Part shown: positions 56,576 to 64,000 of the stretch, piece after piece
How positions within the stretch are numbered: position 1 is the stretch's first letter
Layout: each line of letters starts with the position of its first letter
NCBI RefSeq assembly: GCF_000002235.5
Contig: NW_022145595.1
Location: 28,399,162-28,463,161, forward strand
Length of the DNA stretch: 64,000 nucleotides
Source of the DNA: Strongylocentrotus purpuratus
Taxonomy: Eukaryota > Echinodermata > Echinoidea > Camarodonta > Strongylocentrotidae
Direction: 5' to 3'
Notes under the pieces: generated by a model
Told to the model about the DNA's origin: nothing
What the model saw: the letters and a program-made list of their open reading frames with translations, nothing else
Database searches by the model: none
Program-made: the position numbers and the translations under genes

Positions 56576-58770
56576 GTGTGTGTGTGTGTTGTGTGTTTGT
56601 GCGTGCGCGATCGCGCGCGCTTGCGTAAATAAGTGTGGGCGTGTGCTCGTGCTAGTATGTGATGGCTATCGCCGATCATCCCCCCCCCCACTACTCGGTA
56701 CGGATTTACGCCCCTGGCGGTGGGGTATGTTTGTACATCAAAGATGATTTGGAATTTAAATTACGTGTAGATTTATCTGGGTCAAATTCAGGGTATGAAA
56801 TTGTTTTTGTTGAAATAACAAGCTCCAGTAAAAAGATTATTGTTGGATGTGTATATAGGGCTCCTAACGTTGATAGTACATCCTTTGTTGAAAATTTATA
56901 ACATCAGCTACAGATATTGAGTAAAGAAAACAAGGAGATTTATCTAATGGGGGACTTCAACATCAATTTATTGAATTATAATAATGATCATAGTGTTAAG
57001 GATTTTGTTGATTTTATGTATTCATTTGGATTATTTTCTCTTGTCACTAAACCTACCCGTATAACCGAAATTAGTACAACATTGATTGACACTATTTTCA
57101 CAAACTGCATTCAAAATGAGTTTAGCTCGGGTGTAATATGTTCAGATATTTCAGATCATATGCCTATATTTTGTATAAAAAAGGACTCTGTAGTAACTTC
57201 TGTTAAGAGAGATGGACAGGTTTTGAAGCGGAAAATAAATGATAAAATAATCTCAAGGTTCAAGCAACACTTGGCTGAAATTGATTGGAAGGCTCTGCCT
57301 TCACTGGAAGGCGTCAATGATCTATATGAACATTTTCTACAAATGTTTCTAAAATTATATAATTTATGTTTCCCATTAGTTGAGGTAACATTAAAGAGTA
57401 AATGTAAAAAGCCTTGGGTAACTCATGTTTTGTTGAACTCAATAAACCGCAAACATAAGCTTTATGTTAGTTATGTCAAGAGACCAACAGCTGAGAATAA
57501 AAAGAAATATGTTGATTATAAGAATGTCTTGATTAATACTCTTCGTATAGCCAAGCAAAATTATTACGATGATTTGTTCCACATTGTTAAAGGCGATATA
57601 AGAAAAACTTGGTCTCATATCAATGAATTGTTAGGTCGGTCAAATAGGCATTCACTTCCTCAAAAGATGGATTTTAATGGAGTACTCCTATCATCTGCCA
57701 AGGATAAGGCTGAAAGTTTTAATAAATATTTCATTGGACTACCCATGAAAATCAGTAAAGATATTCCTCAAGTACCACAATCTTTTTGTGATTATATGAA
57801 CAGTGTGAAGATAATGCATCTATGTTTCTAAAACCAACTTCAAACTCTGAGATCATCGATATTGTGTCGTCTTTGAAACCATCTAAATCGAGTGGCTCTG
57901 ATGATATTTCACCTAGAATTATAAAGGAGTGCATTCACCTTTTTATTGATCCCTTATGTAAAATCATTAATATGTCTTTATCACAGGGATTTGTTCCAGA
58001 TAAACTCAAGGTAGCTAAAGTGGTACCAGTATATAAAAAATCTGACCGTAATAATGTCATTAATTATATGCCAATAGCACTGTTACCAATCTTTTCTAAA
58101 ATTCTTGAGAAAATAATTTATAAACGCTTTATGAGTTTCTATCTAAAAAGAATATCTTGATTCCTTAGCAGTGCGGTTTTCGTAAGCACTTCTCCACACA
58201 AATGGGTGTGTTTAATTTATTAAGTAATTTCATCAAAGCTATTGATGGAGACAAGTATTGTCTGGGGATATTCTTAGATCTATCTAAGGCGTTTAATACC
58301 ATTGACCATGGTATCCTCCTCAGGAAACTGGAGCATTATGGAATACGTAGTGTAGCATTGTCTTGGTTCCAAAGCTATTTGTTTGACAGGACTCAACTTG
58401 TTGTGGTGGATGGTACTAGTTCCCAACTTGCTTCTATTAAATATGGTGTACCTAAGGGTTCTGTTCTTGGTCCCCTGTTGTTTTTAATCTATATAAATGA
58501 TATAATACACTCGTCAACATTATTCTCATACTCCCTGTTTTCTGATGATACCAGCTTGCTGCTGGTTGATAGGAAGGCTGAAGATTTATTACTAATTGCA
58601 AATCAAGAGATTCAGAAACTGTATGCATGGTATTGTTGAATTTTCAAAAGACCAAATGTTTTATTTTTCGCTCAAAGGGTAAAAAGCTTCCAGATGGTAT
58701 TACTTCTCTTAATGTTGGAGGCCATGATGTTGCGCTTAGCGAAAATGTTCAGTTCTTAGGGTTAACTATA

Positions 58771-59053
58771 ATAACAATAATATTCAGCTTTTATATAGCG
58801 CAACTCACAATAAGTCTCTAAGCGCTTCCAAACTTGGATATTATTACCCCAGCTTTAGCTGTGCTGCCATTATAGCGCTCTAGCATTTCAAGGAATAAAT
58901 TCCTACCAGGTACCCATTTACTTTACCTGGGTGGCGTGTGGCAAATGTAGATCAATATCTTGCCAAAGGACATTAGTGCGGCGGCGGGACTCGAATCGCG
59001 GACCTTGTGATCAACAGTCCGGCGACGTATCCACTCGACCACAACACCTCTAC
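58771..59053 (-). mobile_element. tRNA-derived SINE inserted in the LINE
   Basis: On the minus strand the head reads GTGGTCGAGTGGATACG (A-box-like) and later CGATTCGAGTCCCGCC (B-box), about 30 bases apart, the internal polymerase III promoter of a tRNA. The body has GGTAAATGGGTACCTGGTAG, and the tail CTATATAAAAGCTGAATATT with ATT/GTT repeats. The other LINE copy reads straight through (TTAACTATGGATGAGC), fixing the insertion. Confidence 0.8.
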
Positions 59054-59703
59054 AATGGATGAGCATTTATCTTGGAAGAATTATTTAGATGTTGTATGCA
59101 CTAAGTTGTCCCGAAGTGTAGGTGTAATTTTTAGATTGAAATTGATTTTACCTGAAAGAGTGCTGATAACGTTATATAATAGTATAATTCTTCCTTATTT
59201 GACATATTGTAATGTTGCTTGGGGAAACACTTTTAAGTCATATCTTGATAAGTTGAAAGTATGGCAGAAGAAGGCAATAAGGCTTATTACTAATTCATAT
59301 TATAGACATCCAAGTTCTCCATTGTTCCTTCGACTAAGAATGTTACCACTGAGTGGACTTGTGTCGTTCAATTGCATATTGTTTATGTTTAATCTTAAGT
59401 CTATGCCTCATGAATGTACGTTAAAAGATTTTTTTCCGTCAGAACTCGCAAATTCATAATTATAATACACGTTAGAGGGGGTTTTATTCATCAGCCTTTT
59501 GCAAGAACAAATATCACTCTGACCTCTTTCCATATCTTTTGCATCAAAGAATGGAACAGTTTGCCTAATGATATAAAAAAAAAATAGTACAACTCTTTCT
59601 AGGTTTAGAAGGTTATCTAAAACGTACCAACTTGGAAGACTGACATAATTCTACTTTGTATCTTAATAATTTCACATTCTCAAATGCCTATAGACCACTA
59701 AGG

Positions 59704-59708
<5 letters not shown>

Positions 59709-59743
<35 letters not shown>

Positions 59744-59770
59744 CGTGTGTGTGTGCGTGTGCGCACGCGT
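59709..59770 (+). repeat. (GT)n microsatellite
   Basis: GTGTGTGTGTGTGTGT with GCGTGC interruptions, in the 3' part of the LINE. Confidence 0.95.
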
Positions 59771-60317
59771 GTGAATATTTGTTTGTGTTCTATATTCTGT
59801 AGCTTAGTTTGTTTCCATCCCTTGTATAAACATTACATTCTTTTTATTCACCTTGCCATATCGTTAATGTTTGTATTTTGTTGACTATAGGGCCCCGCTC
59901 ACAAGCTTAGCTTCTACAGGGGTCCTAAAAACCATTCACTTAATGATGTAATCAAGTTATTATATGTTGACTAATGTACTATTACCAGTCTCTTTTTTAT
60001 GTAAAAGATTATATCATGTTTTGTGTGGTTTTGAATAAATGAACTTGAACTTGAACTTGAATTTGGAACCAAGATGCGCGATTGGATGGATGAACGCACG
60101 TGGTCTGAATAAATAAATATAAATGAGTAGCGTATAATGGAAATAATACTGGAAACATGAATGTACAATAAAAGTGCGAATGTATGAGACGCTACAGACG
60201 CACTGGATACGCTGAGCGAGACGCGCAATGCTCTTAGAGGATAAATTTTCATTTGAATAATTAACTACTTTGACCGTCATATATTTTTCTTCTTCAAAGT
60301 CTCTCGGGGTTGCAGTA

Positions 60318-60485
60318 CAGGTGCGGATCCACGGGGGGATGGAGTGGGGCCCGGCGGGCCCGGGCCCCACCCCCCGGCAAAAAAGTGCCCCCCCCCCCCC
60401 CGCTTATTCATCGGCTGGCTGAGTCGCCGCAAAATATTTTCTCACGGATTGGGCCCCCTCTTGCCGCCGGCTGGATCCGCCCCTG
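60318..60485. mobile_element. 168-bp hAT-type MITE with 8-bp target duplication
   Basis: TTGCAGTA at 60310-60317 and 60486-60493. Termini are CAGGTGCGGATCCACGG and CAGGGGCGGATCCAGCC on the complement. The core is C-rich. No coding capacity. Lies in P450 intron 4, close to exon 5. Confidence 0.9.
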
Positions 60486-60749
60486 TTGCAGTATATAAAA
60501 CAGATATCGGCTGCTTATTTTGGGGGGATGATATAGCAACTATAGCTCCTCCGTAATCTTGGGACTGCACTATGTCCTGAGACGAAGTCGAGTGGCACAG
60601 CTCATTTTCAAGATTACCCTTACCCAAATCCTAAACCCAATGCGAACCCTAATCCTGTGCAAGTATCTTTCAAGAAATAACGCCTGGTGAAAATGCGTCC
60701 ACTGCAAGTGTCCGGAAATTGATTTCTTTATATAATTATTGGATTGTAG

Positions 60750-60958
60750 TTATGAGTTGGAAGACCCTAAAGTTGTGCAGTGGATGGACTTAAACGACGA
60801 ACTCAGTGAAACATCTGGATTAGGTCTAGCAGCAGACTACTTCTCTTGGGCCAAGTACCTTCCCACCAGCGGTGCACGGATGATAAAGAAAAACTTAGAA
60901 AAGCAGTTTGGCTTCCTGCGTTCGCAGGTGGAGGAAACAAGAGAACATTATGATCCGG
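60750..60958 (+). CDS. Cytochrome P450, coding exon 5
   Basis: Acceptor TTATTGGATTGTAG ends at 60749; donor CCGG|GTGAGA. It encodes YELEDPKVVQWMDLNDELSE, TSGLGLAADYFSWAKYLPTS and MIKKNLEKQFGFLRSQVEET, the F-G helix region that shapes the substrate channel. AADYFSWAKYLP corresponds to the (V/I)DxxPWLKxFP block of CYP17. Enters in phase 2, leaves in phase 1. The frame remains open about 170 bases into the intron by chance. Confidence 0.9.
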
Positions 60959-61017
60959 GTGAGAGAATTAGTGGAATCATATATCACAGTATAATTCAGT
61001 GGTGGGTAGGGGTTGGC

Positions 61018-61310
61018 CAGGCGCGGATCCACGGGGGGTGGTCCGACGAAAATGCCCTCCCCCCCCCGGCCAAAAAACGTTTCTTGTTGTTCTGCTCGAG
61101 GGGGGGGGGGGGGGGAGGGGTGTTGTGAAAAAAAGGAGTGTTCACTCCTCCCCCCCCCCCCCCGTTGAGGCAAAAAAAAAACTGTGCTCCTTATCCCCCC
61201 CCCCCCCTCAATGAGCGAAATATTGGTCAGCGCGATTTTAACATTTCCGGGGGGGGGGGGCAAAAGAGAAGAAAAATTAGCTCACTACCCCCTCCCCCTC
61301 CCTAATGCCA
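61018..61310. repeat. G/C-run-rich MITE-like segment in P450 intron 5
   Basis: Begins CAGGCGCGGATCCACGGGG, a terminus shared with 60318 and 18800. It has alternating C-runs and G-runs. The interior includes CAATGAGCGAAATATTGGTC, which is similar to ACTCAGCGAAATATTGGCC at 62235-62549. The right end is unclear. Confidence 0.5.
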
Positions 61311-62234
61311 CAATGCCTAATCGGTGACCATTGGTCCCCCATGATCCTCTTTATCTTATGTTAACTGAGAGCTGACTTGATGAGAAACCACCTGTCCAGT
61401 GACCTTGCAGGGTGGTCTAATCCCTCCTGTAAACTAGTACAGATGGGCTTTAAAATAAGTTTAAGAATGCTCAGAACCTGACTGGAATGAACGGCATTTT
61501 GGCATACAAAAATAAAAATGGCAAGTTTAATAAATACAGAATTGCAAACTGAAAAGACCAAACTGTCAACGGGACGCATGTTGATCCTTGCAAATGCATA
61601 AAATGGTATGCTTGGCCTTTAAGATTGCTCCCTCAAAAAAAAGGGGAAAAAAAGAAAAAAAAATTGAATTAAACAAAATAAAAAATAATATTAATAATAC
61701 GAGCGGCCCGAAATATAATGAGCGGGCGGTCGAGGACAACCAAACGATACGGCGGTCGTACGCCCCCGAAATTGATAGATACTTGCGGCGGCCGCAGAGA
61801 ATCTGCGGTGGTCTCAGGGTCACCCTAGGGTGTATTCCTATCTTTACAAGCCGTATGATTCGCCGTGTGATTATAACGCGGAGTTATAACTGTTTTAATG
61901 TCTAGCTTCGCTGTAGCGATTAGACACGCCGTAGCCATGTCGTAGAGCGATTCCACGGCGACCGTACGTCGGACGTATGGTGACCTTGCGTTTCATATAC
62001 TCAGGGTTGAAGCGGTGGCATCAATATGGTCCCCCTTCAGCCGCCTTACGGGCACCTTGCGGTTGCCTTGTGTCTGTCTAAGTAATTGTCAAAAAGCTAC
62101 GGCCGCCGCCGGGACGCCCTAAGGCGACCGTGCGTTATCACTTTAAAGGCCGTAATGCATCCGCAGATTTTCTGTCTCCACAAATTCAAAATACGCCGTG
62201 CGGCTACCCTAAAACATGTGACCGCAACCGTATC
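61311..62234. other. Intron 5, no gene seen
   Basis: 61690-62230 is CG-rich with scattered CGTACG-, GGCGGTCG- and GCGGCCGC-like words and no repeat boundary that I can fix. Short frames have no family resemblance. Confidence 0.4.
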
Positions 62235-62549
62235 CCGTGGCGGATCCAGGGGCCCGGGTCCCCCGCCCCCTCCCCCCCCCCCCCCCCCCCCCTGGGAAAA
62301 AAAGTGTAAAAACACGTTAATTTTATCCTTTTTTTTAGATGCCCCCCTCCCCCTGGTGCTCAAGGGGGGGGGGGGGAGCGTTTTTTCAAATTTTCGAGGG
62401 CCCCCAAAAACATTAGTACGCAATCCCCCCCCCCCCCCCCCCACTCAGCGAAATATTGGCCGGCACGATTTTCAAATTTCAGCACACTAAATTTCAAATT
62501 GATTTCAAATCCCCCCCCCCCCCCCTAAGAAATCCTCGATCCGCGCCTG
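62235..62549. mobile_element. 315-bp hAT-type MITE with 8-bp target duplication
   Basis: ACCGTATC at 62227-62234 and 62550-62557. Termini are CCGTGGCGGATCCAGGGG and CAGGCGCGGATCGAGG on the complement. Long C-runs and one G-run inside. No coding capacity. Lies in P450 intron 5. Confidence 0.85.
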
Positions 62550-62660
62550 ACCGTATCTGACTGTGGGAATACTGCGGCAGTTATAGAATTGCTAGTGGCC
62601 GTATATATTTTAGACCGCACGGCCGCCGCGGAAAATGTGACCTAGGCAGACTAAGTAAAA

Positions 62661-62802
62661 CTAGTGCCCTGTTATGACAGTCACAATAACTGTTGTACGT
62701 AAGCTACTGAAATGTTTGTGTTTGATTGGCTGCGAGCAAATCTGTCATAGAAATTTAGCATTTGTTACTGACAAGAAGTTTTATGAAACAGGGCCCAGTT
62801 TA
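62661..62802. repeat. MITE-like repeat with GGGCCCTGTTTCATAA-type end
   Basis: Right end TTATGAAACAGGGCCC; left end AGTGCCCTGTTATGACAG. TTTGATTGGCTG near 62726 is shared with the related blocks at 3058 and, inverted, at 12390. Located just upstream of exon 6. Confidence 0.55.
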
Positions 62803-62876
62803 AACTTAGTCCACCTTTATAAACATAACTGAGTCATTACAGCTAAATGTGTTGCATTTTCTATTCCTCTTCATAG

Positions 62877-62999
62877 AGAACATCAATAATTTCTACAGTC
62901 TACTTCTCAAAGCTCAAGAAGATGCAAGGAAAGAAGGAGAGAATGTGGACAAACTGACCGATACTCACGTCTTCCAGACGATCGCTGATATGTTTGGAG
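62877..62999 (+). CDS. Cytochrome P450, coding exon 6 (last in the window)
   Basis: Acceptor TTCCTCTTCATAG ends at 62876; donor GGAG|GTACAT. It encodes ENINNFYSLLLKAQEDARKE and GENVDKLTDTHVFQTIADMF plus G, the H helix and start of the I helix. TDTHVFQTIADMFG matches LSDNHILTTIGDIFGAG of CYP17, so the next exon should begin with the AG..(D/E)T oxygen-activation motif. Phase 1 at both ends. Confidence 0.9.
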
Positions 63000-63309
63000 G
63001 TACATGTATGATTAATGTATTAGCCTGTGAACTAAACTCCAGTCGGTAGTGCCCCTGTATTAATTATAAAGGGCATAGGAGGAGGCTAATCGAACCCCCC
63101 CCCTCCCATCGACAGGCGTGAATGTATTTGAAAATAGATTAGAAATAAGAAATTAGTTCAACAATCACTAGCGTTGGGTTTGAATACATCACAATACACT
63201 AGCCACATTGCCAATTTGAGATTCGCATATAATTATGTAGTGATGTCATATTTCGAACATTTTCTTTTGTTTGTTTTTCTGCTTGCACACAAACTAATGA
63301 AGTTATTAA

Positions 63310-63467
63310 AAAGGTTGAATTGCCCTTTAATCTCTCTAAAAAAATTGATTTATACTGGTCCTGTGTACTGGAACTCCTCGGACATTTCGCTCAAACAGCT
63401 GCCAAGTTTAATTACTTTTAAATATCACTTGAAACATAAACTTCTACTCCAGTGTGAAAATGCTTAA
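63310..63467 (+). mobile_element. LINE remnant, C-terminal end of a CR1/L2-like reverse transcriptase ORF
   Basis: TGPVYWNSSDISLKQLPSLI and TFKYHLKHKLL match the G(P)..WNSLP..I..S.SL..FK..LK..LL ending of CR1/L2 ORF2 proteins. Only this tail is recognisable. It lies in P450 intron 6. Confidence 0.65.
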
Positions 63468-64000
63468 GGTCATCGTGATAGAGACCATCGCACAGTGGGC
63501 CAGAATCGCCTCAAAGTGTGCCAAAATTCAAAATCGGCGAATGTGAATTTTTATATTTTTTTCATTCGCTTGGGGACGAAAACATTCTAAAGAATATTTT
63601 TCCACCCATATTTAAATATTATTTTAGCAAATTTTAAAAGTGTCATATACCCCTGCGAACATGAGAACATCTATGTTGCTCCAAAAATGATAAAAGAGGC
63701 AACTTTACAATAGGTGTTGAGAATGTATGAAGGGAAAAGCAATCAACTTGATACTGCGTGCACTTCTTGCATATTGGTAACCCAATTAGAAAATACAATG
63801 ACCAAATTTATTGAAGCTTCATTTTGGGAAAAATGAGCATTAAATTTCACAAAAAAAGGAAAAAATTGCAATTTTTATATAAAAGTAGCATGTTTATTAG
63901 GATTCCGGCCGATTCCCGCAATGATGGTAATCTCAAAATGTCCGCCCAAACCTAAGCTTTCCATGTATGGTATTTCTTTTTGCTAGAATTTGCTACACTG
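63468..64000. other. P450 intron 6, no feature seen
   Basis: AT-rich sequence without coding frame, repeat boundary or splice pair matching the P450. The next P450 exon is not in the window. Confidence 0.5.

Larger units (their letters stand above)
56715..60061 (+). mobile_element. CR1/L2-like LINE, 5'-truncated, with SINE inside
   Basis: Starts within the endonuclease (GGVCLYIKDDLEFKLRVDLS, GCVYRAPN, YLMGDFNINLLNY, DTIFTN, SDHMPIF). Then follow a linker and reverse transcriptase: KPSKSSGSDDISPRIIKEC, INYMPIALLPIFSKILEKII, FLDLSKAFNTIDHGIL, GVPKGSVLGPLLFLIY, FSDDTSLLLVD. The C-terminal part has SYLDKLKVWQKKAIRLI. In the core, D at the first position of FADD is S and NYRP is NYMP, besides a TAA at about 56899 and frameshifts near 57825, 58165, 58620 and 59455. 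The 3' end has a hairpin (GGGCCCCGCTCACAAGCTTA) and an (AACTTG)n tail at 60042-60060. Same family as 26196-30275. Confidence 0.85.

Noticed and set aside
58980-59050. Possible tRNA gene on the minus strand
   Set aside because: A- and B-box-like sequences are present, but the stems do not pair well and it is joined to a SINE body and tail.
60739-61128. 129-codon frame taken as one exon
   Set aside because: Only 60750-60958 matches P450. After the GTGAGA donor it reads into a G/C-run MITE.

Overview
The window is animal genomic DNA that is dense in repeats. It most likely comes from a marine invertebrate deuterostome, and a sea urchin or other echinoderm is my best guess. That guess is inference: it rests on a clan-2 cytochrome P450 with long spliced introns, LINEs of the Jockey/CR1/L2, RTE and I-like groups, a tRNA-derived SINE, Ty3/Gypsy relics, and many hAT-type non-autonomous elements with poly-G cores. 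There are no bacterial-style operons.

Left part (1-18454). A truncated hAT-type composite (1-1366) is followed by a giant imperfect inverted duplication, arm 1 about 1790-5810 and arm 2 about 8530-18454. Each arm holds a copy of one ankyrin-repeat gene, and the copies diverge head-to-head from a spacer at 5811-8530. The minus-strand copy is broken. The plus-strand copy keeps a 619-codon frame. Arm 2 later took in a 1.2-kb hAT-type element (8-bp target duplication CTCCCTGC) and a 5.1-kb TTAA-flanked element. The second one carries two inverted arrays of a ~355-bp satellite and a decayed gene of a widespread invertebrate family. The matching empty sites can still be read in arm 1.

Middle (18455-39640). 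This is nested repeats: a hAT-type element containing a Harbinger-like MITE and another hAT-type element with an internal minisatellite; a cluster of AAGCAATTGCTT palindromes; inverted copies of the same hAT family; a CR1/L2-like LINE split by an RTE-like LINE; then LTR-retrotransposon fossils. In the fossils two LTRs lie side by side, one is split by another LINE, and the gag region is interrupted by a second, opposite Ty3/Gypsy element with a 1305-codon gag-pol frame.

Right part (39640-64000). This is the 5' half of a cytochrome P450 gene (CYP17/CYP1-like, clan 2) on the plus strand. Six coding exons (40057-40225, 45258-45431, 46767-46860, 52929-53087, 60750-60958, 62877-62999) encode about 309 residues with matching splice phases. 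The gene runs off the right edge just before the I-helix threonine region and the heme-binding cysteine. Its introns hold a 4.55-kb hAT composite with a LINE inside (intron 1), a 3.4-kb hAT-type element with a ~1.03-kb unit repeated three times (intron 3), a satellite array, a 3.3-kb LINE with a SINE in it (intron 4), and two short hAT-type MITEs (one in intron 4, one in intron 5).

Only two host loci are supported: the duplicated ankyrin gene and the P450. Almost everything else is mobile DNA whose nesting gives a relative chronology.
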